Below, piece by piece: positions 1-9,107 of a stretch of DNA of 60,264 bases. The stretch is taken from the NCBI GenBank assembly GCA_035762175.1, contig DASTPP010000035.1:1-60264 (forward strand), given 5' to 3'. Within the stretch, counting starts at the first letter, position 1. Each line of letters opens with the position of its first letter. The notes under the pieces were generated by a model that was given only the letters and a program-made list of their open reading frames with translations, did no database searches and had not been told where the DNA came from. The position numbers and the translations under genes were made by a program. Source of the DNA: DASTPP01 sp035762175. Lineage in GTDB: Bacteria; Myxococcota_A; Polyangia; Polyangiales; Polyangiaceae.

Positions 1-411
1 GGGGGGGCCGCCCGCGGGGCCTGGGGCGCGGGGCCGGCCGGGGGGCGGCCTCGGCGCGGGCGTCGCGCGGGCGGCTCGTCCGGGGGGCAGCGCCCGGCGC
101 GGCGCGGCGGGCACGAGCGAAGGGAATGGGCTAGCGTTCGCATGCTGGCGACCTCCTCGAAGGTTCGCGGGCCACGACCCCCGGGCGGTTGGCGCCGCCG
201 CGGGGGTCTCTTGTCGGTGCGGGGGCAGGGCCGCCGCGGCCGACACCACTAGCCGAAGCTGCGCACACAGCAAGCGCGTTGAGCCGAGCCTGTCCGAGCG
301 TTCTGTGCCCGCACACGGAGGCCCGGGGGCGCCCCCGGCGGAGCCAGCCTCCCCGTGGCGCGCGGCCGCGGGCGAGCGCCTCGCGAGGGGGCGCCGTCGG
401 ACCCGACGTCG
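1..411. other. gene-free GC-rich leader of the window
   Basis: Extremely G/C-rich sequence. Frames are open on both strands, but their translations are low-complexity Arg/Ala/Pro/Gly, as expected from composition alone. I see no start with a ribosome binding site and no recognisable domain. Confidence 0.5.
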
Positions 412-495
412 TCAGCCCGGCCAGCGCCGCGTGCGCTTGAGCTGCGCGCGCACCGCCTCGAGGTCGTCGACCCCCATCGCCGCGAGCTGCGCCCG

Positions 496-1680
496 CTACC
501 CCGGCGTCAGGTCGAGGCCGAACACCTCGCACAGGTCGAGCACCGCCGCCCGCAGCCCTTCGGCTTTGCCTTCGCGCAGCCCCTCGGCCTTGCCTTTCGC
601 TTCGCCCTCGCGCAGCCCCTCTTCCCGGCCCCGTACTTCGCCCCGCGCCTCGCCCTCGCGCAGGCCCGCCTCGCGCCCCCGCAGCTCGCCCTCGCGCACC
701 CGCAGCTCGGTCCGCTCGGCCACGTCGCGCACCCACCGCCCGAGTTCGGCCACGTCCTCGGGCGGCGGCGGAAGGTCCGCCGGCGGCGCCTCGCCCGGGG
801 CAGGCGGCGCGGGCAAATCGGTGCGGACGGCGTCGGGGCCGCAGAACGAGGCGAGCTTCTCGAGGCACACCTCGCGCACGCGCGCCGCGAGCCCCAGCAC
901 CCGGTCTTGCAGGGCGGCGAGCTCGTCGTGCGTGATGCGATACGAGGGCGTGTAGCGCGCCTCGATGTACGCCTTCTTCAACAAGAGGAAGAGCCGGTTG
1001 TCTTCGGGGGGGCCTCGGGGCAAGGCGCCCTCGAGCCGCGGGTGCTGCTCGGCGGCCTTCTTGCCGAGCGCTTCGAGATCGTGGCTGCGATCCTTGTACC
1101 CGCTCAAGACCAGGCTGGCGGCGTGGAAGTAGCGCTCGGCCGCCTGGTGCAACAGGAAGGCGGCGTGGCTCAGCAGGCCGCGGCCGATGAAGTCGCGGCA
1201 GCCGTGGAAGAAGCCGCTGGCGCTCGCGAACCAGTGGGCGAAGTTCTTCTGGCCGACGTCGAGGCGCTCGGCGTCGTTGAGCGCCTTGGGCGTCGCGAGG
1301 GTGACGTGGCGCGCGTCGTAGAGGGCGACGCCCTCGGCCGCGACGTCGGCGAAGAAGTACTGCCCCATCCGGATCTCGCGGTTGACGAACGTCACGTCGT
1401 GCACGATGAGCGTGACGGGCGTGGGGGCGGCGGCCTCGCGGAAGCGCGCTTCGAGCTCGCGCCAGAAGCCGACGTCGGCCGCCAGCGCGGGGTCGTGGGT
1501 GACGGCGAGCAGGTCGAAGTCGCTCTGGTAGCCCGTCGTGGGGTCGTCGACCCAGTCGCCGCGGGCGTGGCTGCCGAAGAGCACGAGCAGGCCGAGCGGC
1601 ACCTTCTCGCGGAAGAGCGCGGCGAGGGCGCGGAGCTGCGCCCGCTTGGCGTCGGGCAAGTGCTCGAGCGAGGTCTTCAT
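496..1680 (-). CDS. fused MNT nucleotidyltransferase-HEPN protein with charged tail
   Basis: The N-terminus (about residues 30-60) has the minimal nucleotidyltransferase signature GSHARGDW followed by DFDLL, so the metal-binding acidic residues are present. Residues about 150-260 match a HEPN domain (AAFLLHQAAERYFHA, then RSHDLEAL). In classical systems MNT is the antitoxin that AMPylates a separate HEPN RNase toxin; here both are one 394-aa chain. The last ~80 residues are repeated Arg/Glu/Gly helix units (REGEARGEVRG type), a tail I associate with Rpn-nuclease/Uma2-type proteins of this group. The stop is TAG at 496-498, but the same frame stays coding-like for 27 more codons to a TGA at 412-414, ending in RTRRWPG. 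The tail is therefore probably cut by a nonsense mutation. No clear Shine-Dalgarno precedes the ATG. Role in a toxin-antitoxin or defence setting is inferred. Confidence 0.82.
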   Translation of the reverse strand: MKTSLEHLPDAKRAQLRALAALFREKVPLGLLVLFGSHARGDWVDDPTTGYQSDFDLLAVTHDPALAADVGFWRELEARFREAAAPTPVTLIVHDVTFVNREIRMGQYFFADVAAEGVALYDARHVTLATPKALNDAERLDVGQKNFAHWFASASGFFHGCRDFIGRGLLSHAAFLLHQAAERYFHAASLVLSGYKDRSHDLEALGKKAAEQHPRLEGALPRGPPEDNRLFLLLKKAYIEARYTPSYRITHDELAALQDRVLGLAARVREVCLEKLASFCGPDAVRTDLPAPPAPGEAPPADLPPPPEDVAELGRWVRDVAERTELRVREGELRGREAGLREGEARGEVRGREEGLREGEAKGKAEGLREGKAEGLRAAVLDLCEVFGLDLTPG

Positions 1681-2269
1681 TGGGGGCCGGTCGGCGCCGA
1701 GCCTAGCAGAGCGGCCGCGGCGGCCGCGAGGGGCGTGGGGCCTGGGCCGACCGGCGCGAAGGCCACCCCGCGCCGTAAGCGACCAGCCAAGTGCACCTTC
1801 CGCGAGCGGGGCGAGGGCCTCCTGCTCGCGGCGTGACGTTCGACGAGGTCAGGGCAGCGCCAGAGGCGCCAGCCGGCCGCCGCAGGCGGCCGGGCATCGC
1901 TCTGCTCGGCGCCCTCTCTCGTCGCCCACGCCGGTCGAGCAACGCGCCCCCTTCGACACCGTCCTCGTCCAAGTCGGGCATCGGCTCTTGCTTGCATATG
2001 AAAGCAAGTGCGTGCTCAGGGCCCCAGGCAGGGCGAGCGCATCAAACTTCGCAAACGCTCGAAATCGCTACATTTGCTTTTAAGTAGCGAAAATGAACAG
2101 AGCCTGTAAATTCAAACGCTTGCGAAGCATGATGCGCTCGCTCTGGGGTCCCAGGAGAGGTCGAAGTTGGTCGAGATGCCGCCCCAGTTCGAGAAGAAGT
2201 GCGAGACGCTTCGGGGCTCGGCTAGCACATAGCGCGCCGGGGGCCTTCATGGATTGCGCTAGATGCTCC
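1681..2269. other. intergenic gap with AT-richer core
   Basis: About 590 bases between two minus-strand genes. The middle (about 1985-2130) is clearly AT-richer than its surroundings and holds the large inverted repeat listed separately. I see no convincing coding sequence; short frames here lack a ribosome binding site and recognisable similarity. Confidence 0.5.
2019..2152. repeat. long imperfect inverted repeat (palindrome)
   Basis: Two arms of about 53-69 bases face each other around a 12-base centre. Paired blocks from outside to inside: GGGCCCCAG (2019-2027) with CTGGGGTCCC (2143-2152); GCGAGCGCATCA (2033-2044) with TGATGCGCTCGC (2130-2141), perfect; CTTCGCAA (2047-2054) with TTGCGAAG (2120-2127), perfect; TCGCTAC (2065-2071) with GTAGCGA (2084-2090), perfect. 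It could form a cruciform or a long RNA hairpin, or be a MITE-like element or recombination site. Function unknown. Confidence 0.7.
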
Positions 2270-5200
2270 CTAAAGGCATCTCCCTTGAAGGAAAGCTTCC
2301 ACGATTTCTCTATACATTTCCTCGCCGGGTTTGAAGAAATCGAAGGTCACGAATAGGGGGTCAAGCATGGCTTGAACAGTCCGGGCGATGTTTTCGGCAG
2401 TGATCGGATGCTCAAAACTGACGTCTGTCTCACTCGCGTCATCGTGAGAGAGATTGGGGGGGATGGAAGAGTAGATGCGTTGCTCAGGATTGGAGTGCGC
2501 GATCCTCCTGCCCTTGGTTCCGTGATGAGCTAGGCGAAAATCAACTGTTCCAGCGTCCAGTCCCAAGCGCGTGTACAAGCTCTTACAGTAGAGGAGGGCC
2601 TCCGCTGTTTGCCAAATTCTGGCGTTGTAATACAGAAATTTGCCAACCGGGTCGTGCTTGTCTTCAAATAGCGTCCTTAGTAGATAGAAGTCGCCTGTCG
2701 TTCGGATGGCCCAATAGTCCAAGCTGCAGCCCATGAAATTCGCTTCGACCTGGGCGACGATGCCGTCTTTCTGTGGTTTGGGTTTGTTGTCATTGTCGGA
2801 GAAAAAACCAAAAGGCCAACCTGTAGTTCGAACCGTGGCACCCCTGGCCGCCTCGAGAAGACTGTGGTGGTCGAACCGACGCGGTGTACCCCGCAGACCG
2901 AATCGAACCTCCATCGTCGCATATCCGAGTGCATTCGTCTTCTGGAACGCCGTGGCGGAATGGCGGCTGAACCATTCGTCTTCAAGCGAACGTGCTACAT
3001 CCATTGAGCCCATCGTCCGCTCTGGAGCTGCGAAGGGGTTCGCGCCGATGGGGGGTTTGGGGTTCTGAGGAACCTGATGTATGTCCCTTGCAAGGGTCTC
3101 AAGATTTTGCGTGTAATTTTCGTCGTTAGAAAAATCGATCCAAGATCTTTGTCCGATGAATTCGGGGGTAATGGGGCGAGATTCTGCATTGTTTCTGATG
3201 ATTGGAATAAATTTGGTGGTTGCCGTGTTTGATACGATGTCGCGAGTTGCAATCATTTTTTTCGTAGGCTACCCCGCCCGAAACTCCGTTCGCCTTGCGC
3301 GAATATTGCTCGGAGCATACTAGAATCACGCGATTGGAAGTCGAGACGCTCTGCTCCATGAATCGAGCAAGGTCGGTGCCTAGAGGTTCCCACTGGTCGA
3401 GCACAATATCGATGCCCATGCTGCGCAAGTCAGTTGCCAGCTTGCGTACCCATTCTTTATGCTCTGGACTGTCGTAGGAGTAAGACACGAAAACCTTGGG
3501 AGACTGCGAGGCTTCCGATTTTTCTGACATGGCGTGCACCTTGTCTGATACTGTTGAAAGAGCGATGGCTCTTTCGGAGGTCTCTGAGAGCTTGTGCTTT
3601 TGTTGGATAAGTACGACGGTGGCGTCATTGCTTGGCGAAGTTCGTGCTGTTCGGGCGTCGACCACGCTCTGAATACCTTCGACGATGGCCTGCGCCTGGG
3701 GGCGACGACGTTCCAAATGCGACGAAAGGAGGGAGTAAAGTTCGTGCCAGTCCGTGCGCACCCACGAAGCTACTTCGAGTGCCGTGCTTGCCACGTCTAG
3801 CGCGAATGAGGCGCTTCTGTTTAGAAATTGAGTGGCTACGGCGATCAAGGCGACGTACTCGTCGATTGTGGTCAACCCGTAGAAGGTGAGCGCGTCGGCA
3901 TAGCGCTCCTTCGACAGCAATGCCGCGAACACCTTCCGACGGGCCTGGTCGTAGTAAGGTAGGTGCCGCGCCTCGCGGGCCACACGAAGGGCGTCGTCGA
4001 CGCGATCGACCTGGACGAATGCGTCCGCCAACGCTGCCATCGCCTTCGAGCGTTCTGCATCAGCCAGCCCTCGGGCCGCCCTTTCGGCCTCCGTCAACGT
4101 CTCCTCGGTTCGGGCATCTCCAACCTTGTGCATAGCGACTGCGACTTGAGTCAGCGCATATGAGCGCTCGAAGCCGTCTGGCAGCGAGAGTGCCAGCGTT
4201 TTCGCGAGAGCTAGCGCTTCCTCCGCCTTCGGAGGGGCGGCTGTCGCCCAAGTAGCGGCTAGGCGGGCGAAGGCATAGCACTGTCGTATTGGCTCTTCGA
4301 TTTGCTCGGCTTTCACCCTCGCCTCTTCGTACTCTCCCGCTCGTGCATGGTACTCTGACAAGGCGCACAACGTGAGCGAACGAGACCGGGGACCGACGAG
4401 TTCACCAAGCACTTGGGCCGACTGCTCCATGAGGCCGGCGTTCGCGAGAGCGGCGCCGACCCCGTCCAACACTCGAACGCCTTCGGGACTGCGGTACATC
4501 GAGGTCCTCGCGGCGCTCCGTGCTTCACTAAACAATTCGATGGCGAGCGCTCTGTCGTCACGAACGGAAGCTGCCACTTCGCACAGGGACAGCGCGCGCG
4601 CGGGAAGCTTATCGATGCCCGTCGCGACTAGCCTTGCTCGTGGGATGTTCCCTGATCGGGCCAAGCCTGCGGCGAGCACACGCTGAGCGTGACATCGATT
4701 GTCTCCGTCACGGGTGTCTTTGGCCTCGGAGGCTGCCCTCTCAAAGAGAAGCTGCGCGTTCGGGTGACCAGCCTTAGCTGCAACGACGCCAAGTTCGGTG
4801 ATGGCGAGAGATCGGCTGTAGCTGCTGGTCAGGCCGACGTCAGTCTGGCGCGCTTCGCGTGAGCATCGCTCTGCATCACCGGGCTGCCCCTTGCGTGCGA
4901 GTTCGAGAGATAGATGCCGCAAAACCGACGCCCGTTCCAGCTCGTCACCGAGGCTCAGGCAGATTTCGCGGGCTCGGAGGCTCTGACCTGCCTTGGCTAG
5001 TGCACGCGCAACACGCCCTTCGGCTCGAGCCCGGGTTCTTGCCGACTTAATTAGCCTCGCCGTGCGCAGAGCGTCTTCAAAGCGCTCTGCCTCTGCCTCC
5101 GATTTGACGATGATTGCAAGACAGTCATCTCGTCTGCGGTAGGCACAGCCGTCCGCCACGGCCTTCGCCTCCTCGTGAAAGCCCGCGTCCGCCAGCGAGG

Positions 5201-7673
5201 GTACGAGGCAAGCGAGCAACTCCGATTGTGAGGGGCCCGGGAGGATCTCCGACTGAATGCTTTCGAAGCGATCGCGGCCGATGTCTCGACCAACGTCCGT
5301 CAGAGCTCTGGCGACCGCGCAGCGGGCGCGCACTCGCTCGTCGCTGGCGGGCACGCTCTGCGCAACCTTGTCTGCCTGCTCGTAAAGCCCTACCTCCGCG
5401 AACTGCCCCGACAGCCGGCGGAGGACCCAACTCTGAATGCGCAACTCCTCGACACCGGATGCCACCACCCTCGACTCTTCGAGCAACGAGGACACCTGCC
5501 TGTCGCCGGCTTTGAAGAGCAACGAAGCCACGTCGCCGAGAGCGATTGAGCGCCGCCACGCGTCAGGCACATCGTGAGCAGCCGCGCAGGCCTCCTCGCG
5601 AAGGCCTGACTCAGCAAGAGCAATCGCGTAATTGCCCAACGCTTGAGAGCGCTCTCTTGCGTCGTCGATGCCTCGGGCCAAGAAGCCTGCTCGGTCGAGC
5701 AACACGCGCCCCTGGGGCGGGTCGATGCGCCACAGTGCCACACCGATCAAGCCGAGTACAAAGGCTCGCTCTTCGGGGTCTGACGCAATTTCGGCAATTC
5801 TCTGCGCTTCCTCAATGTGCCCGTTGTCGACGAGTTTTGCCACGACATCGCGACAGTGACCGGAGGTCTTGATGGCTTTGATGGTTTCAGCCATCTCGGT
5901 GACTACTCCGGCTACTTGGAGCCCTCGCTCGGCCATCGCTTCGTACGTGGCCTTGAGGCAGTCTAGCCGCAGTTCGGGGACGCGCCGATCGTGGGCGCGT
6001 GCTAGGGCCTCTTCAGGGCGACCAAGCAAGACAAGCAATCGCAGGTCGTCGTCGTCGTAAGCGTAGACGCTGTCATGTGCTACCTGCTGCGCGGCTTGGA
6101 GGCGCACCAACGTGGGTATGTCGGCGTGTGTGTCGAGGGCCGCCTGCCATGCCAGGCCGACGTCGGCGAAGAATCCAGCGTAGCTACCACTCCGCCGGGC
6201 ACATCGTAGCTCTGACCAAGCTTGATCGATCAAGCTGATGAGACGCGCAGGGCGCCTCGCATGGTAAAGGTGAATGGCTAGGCTCTCGAAGCCGTAAGTG
6301 TCGATGTTTTGCAGATCGACCGTCCCAGATGCAAGATAGTGCTCGGCGATGCGGCGGTGCCAAGCCTCGGCGTCAAGGTAGTATTTGTTGCGCGGGGGAC
6401 CGCCCCGGCCGAGCCACTGCCGGCGCAGGAAATCGATCATCGACTGGTGGTAGAGGCGGTAACGGCGCTCCCCGGTGGTATCGCCTTCGGAGCCCTCGTT
6501 GTCTTCGTTCATCACCGGGGCGGCGGGCTTGATTACTTCGACGAACTGGTCGAGTTCGCCCAGGAAGCTCCAAAGAGCTGTTTCGTCGAGGGCAGTGAAG
6601 GTTGCGAGTTGGGCTTGGGTCAGGGGCGCTTGCGCGACTGACAAGACGCCAACGATGGGCGCATAGTCGCGGGGCCAGTCTCTTTGGTTCAGCCTCACCG
6701 CACGGTCGAGTGAATCGCGGAACGAGTCATCGAGATCTTCGGGCCACGTGGGGGGGATCTCGAGTGTGTGATGTCCTTGGCCGAGCGCATTGAGCAACGA
6801 GCGGGCGTAGAGGAAGTTCCCGTCGGCGCGTGCGACAAGGGCATTGATCGCCTCGTGAAGCCGCTTCGGAGCGAGCACCTTTGCGCGCGGCACCAGAGCC
6901 TCATCGTGGGCGAGGCGCCACTCTACATAGAGACGCACATCGTTGTGACTCTGGGCTTCGCGTTCGGGACTCGAGAGCGAAAGGCGTTCGGCCCCGAAAA
7001 ACATGTCTTCGACATGCCCGACGCTGCGGCTGGTCAGCACGAAGCGGACGTTCGGCGGTAGGTGGTTCGACCCCGCTATCAGCGCCACGATGATCTTACC
7101 TCCGGAGGCCATCAATGCTTCGTCGAGTGCGTCGATGGCGATTAGCACTGTTTCGTCCGGTGCGCTTCGAGCGAGGGTTTCGAGCGGTTCGAGTATCAGG
7201 CGCGCGAAAGCGTCCTCAGGCTGCATATCGCCCACGCTGAGGTGTCCGATCGACACGTTGGTCGCCGACCCGCTCGACGCCCCGACATGCTGCTCTGCAC
7301 TGATTCGTGGCCGCCCACCAAGTCGCTCGTAGATGGCTTGAGAGAAGGTTGGGTGGCGCCTCGCGAGGTGAGAAGATAGCGACTCGACGAAGGTAAGGGG
7401 GGCGACCGAACCCACGTTGCTAGTCGAGCAGAAGTGGTGTGCGTCGACCGCCCCCTGAAACCGGCCCTCGCTCTCCGACAACTGCACGAGCCTGGCTGCG
7501 ATGGCGGTCTTGCCGCAGCCGGGTTCGCCTGTCAGCAAGAAGTAGCGGGCCCCCGCGGGGTCGGCTCGCCATCTCGCGAGCTCGTCGAAGACCCAACCAC
7601 GGCCGCTGAAGCCGCGCGCGCGCTCGTCGACGTACGAAGAGAAGTCAATGGCCCTCTCGACGCGCTTCTCCAC
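2270..7673 (-). CDS. STAND NTPase-helical repeat-SEFIR protein, split by one frameshift
   Basis: The GTG start at 7673 opens a STAND ATPase: Walker A GEPGCGKTA at residues 49-57 and Walker B LIAIDALDEA at 177-186. About 1000 residues of short helical, TPR-like repeats rich in Ala/Arg/Glu follow. A SEFIR (TIR-like) domain begins at residue ~1392 (KVFVSYSYDSPEHKEW, then VILVCSEQY). The frame breaks after GGVAYEK at an A7 run (3256-3262, plus strand T7). The next frame, from 3256 to 2270, completes the domain (MIATRDIVSN, FIPIIRNN, QRSWIDFSND, KPPIGANPF) and adds ~240 residues with no family I recognise. Rejoined length is about 1800 aa. A CHAT remnant lies 26 bp upstream on the same strand. STAND-SEFIR architectures belong to bacterial immune and cell-death systems; an anti-phage role here is inference. 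The break may be a sequencing error, a mutation, or a slippage site. Confidence 0.88.
3256..3262 (-). other. A7 run where the SEFIR reading frame breaks
   Basis: On the coding strand the sequence is G-A7-TG. One A fewer would join the codons for YEK directly to the ATG of MIATRD and restore the SEFIR domain. A7 runs are also known substrates for polymerase slippage. Confidence 0.75.
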
Positions 7674-7699
7674 AGCTGCCGCTTTCGTCCTGGGCGTTG

Positions 7700-8161
7700 C
7701 TATTTGAGCTCGCTCCCAACTACTTCACCGTTGGGGCTTACCTCGCCGACTTGTTGCCTGGCCGAGGGCTCACCGAGAGTCGAAGCAGCCGCCTTGATGC
7801 CTGTCAGCTTGCCGTACATGAGGGAGGCGACCTGCGATACGCGACCACGAAGATCTCGCCTTGCGCGCTCGGAACCGGCATCGACCGCGCTCTCGGGGAA
7901 GATGATCCCGTCGCGAAGGTAGAGCACGGGTGTTCCCCAGCCGAGTGGGTCGCTTTGCGCGACTCCGAGGCGCCCGCTCGCGACCAACTCGGCGATGCTG
8001 AGCCCGGCCGCGAGCCCTTTGTAGAGTTCGTGCGCGAAGGCGATCGCACTTTTGTCGAGCACCTCGCGCTGCATGGCATTTTCTTCGATGACGCTCGTTG
8101 GCAGTGTCATGCTCCGGTCGGAGAAGAGCTCCCAGTTTATCGCCGACCCCGAGAGAGGGGG
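7700..8161 (-). pseudogene. CHAT caspase-like protease, C-terminal remnant
   Basis: The fragment carries the usual end of a CHAT domain: AMQREVLDKSAIAFAHELYK, then GLAAGLSIAEL and GWGTPVLYLRDG. This matches the conserved pattern of a helix with FA..FY.AL.AG followed by W.TPVLY. The catalytic His/Cys part that should lie upstream is absent from this frame, because a TAG stands at 8162-8164. The first ATG is at 8110. An adjacent shifted frame (about 8165-8330) has good third-position GC but no motif I recognise; it may be the decayed N-terminal part. The stop lies 26 bp before the GTG of the STAND-SEFIR gene, so the two were probably one transcription unit with the CHAT protease as a partner or effector. 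Inactive as it stands. Confidence 0.65.
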
Positions 8162-8332
8162 CTAGGGCCAAGTACGGCCCTGTTCGGGCGAGCCGAGACG
8201 TTTGGGGGCGTACCACTGCGCACCCTGTCGTCGGACTGCGCCATAATGGCGGTACAAACGCTGCCGATAGAGTGCTCGCCGACGGCGCGTGAGTTGCCGA
8301 ACGACACGTCGATGCCGAAGGCGGCCTAGACC

Positions 8333-8549
8333 TTATATTTGCCCCGAGCTGCCGAGCAGCGTCGTGGGGTCGTTGCGTGACGACGCTGTCTCGCCCCACG
8401 TCTCGTGGCCCTCGGCGCGCAACGAGACCAAGAGAGCGCGGGTGCCTGCCGCGGCTGGCCGAAGGGCATCCAGGGGCGGGGCGGCGCTTCGGTGGGGAAG
8501 GCTCAGCCGCACGGCAGCAGCGTGTCGTCGAGGTCGAAGGCGATGCGCA
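8333..8549 (-). pseudogene. HAD-family hydrolase remnant
   Basis: Starts MRIAFDLDDTLLPCG, the DxDxT motif I of HAD phosphatases, and then meets an in-frame TGA at 8502-8504. The same frame continues with AFPTEAPPRPW. A +1 shift then reveals LRPAAAGTRALLVSLRAEGH, which is the following helix and core strand of the same family. Sequence ends at a stop at 8333, well before motifs III and IV. Two independent lesions plus truncation point to real decay rather than one sequencing error. Confidence 0.65.
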
Positions 8550-8717
8550 TCGCGGGTCCGCAAGACGCCCGGTCGAGCGGATTCTTCCCGCATTGGGGCG
8601 AACCTGGGCACGACGCCCGGAAAGGGGGGCACTCCTGGGGCCACCCCGACCGCACCGGACGCTCCGGTCCGGCCTGCCGGGGCACGTGGGCCGTGCCGCT
8701 GCCCAGGCGCGCAAGGC

Positions 8718-9107
8718 CTATCGCGTCGGCTCCGGAGTGGCGACGCGTTGCGCGGCCTGTTCGGCGATCACGAACTCGTCGACGACGAAGGCTCGCGTCC
8801 GCGACCGGTCGAGGAATCGCTCCTCGTCGGCGACGACCTGCTCGCCGTTGCCCGGCTTGAAGACGGCGGCCGCCCAGGCGAGGTAGGCGTCGCGGTCGGC
8901 GAAGGCGAGCTCGGTCACGACGTCGAAATCGATGGTCCCGTCGTCGAGGTTGAGGGCGTCGCCGCGCACGAGGTAGCTGCGCTTGTAGACGAGCGGGGTC
9001 GGGGCCAGGCTGCGGATGAGCGGGATGTGCTTGGTCTCGTAGTGCTCGAGGAAGGCGCGGGTCTCGAGGTCTTGGCGCTTGGTGAGGAAGGCGAGAATCT
9101 TCAGCAT
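8718..9107 (-). CDS. EthD domain-containing protein
   Basis: A 129-aa protein of the EthD/dimeric alpha-beta barrel type. The usual elements are visible: MLKILAFLTKR as the first strand, then FLEHYETKHIPLIRSLAP (conserved H-Y...H.P), and DVVTELAFADRDAYLAWAAA in the second half. The length is normal for the family. The ATG is preceded by GGAG at a 6-base spacing. EthD proteins are small dimeric enzymes or accessory proteins; the original member belongs to ethyl tert-butyl ether degradation, but most homologues have no known substrate. It stands alone, with a HAD remnant just downstream and a long gap upstream. Confidence 0.85.
   Translation of the reverse strand: MLKILAFLTKRQDLETRAFLEHYETKHIPLIRSLAPTPLVYKRSYLVRGDALNLDDGTIDFDVVTELAFADRDAYLAWAAAVFKPGNGEQVVADEERFLDRSRTRAFVVDEFVIAEQAAQRVATPEPTR

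Noticed and set aside
8165..8330. Intact N-terminal half of the CHAT protein in a shifted frame
   Set aside because: Third-position GC is coding-like, but no CHAT motif (catalytic His or Cys region) is visible, so it is mentioned only as a possibility.
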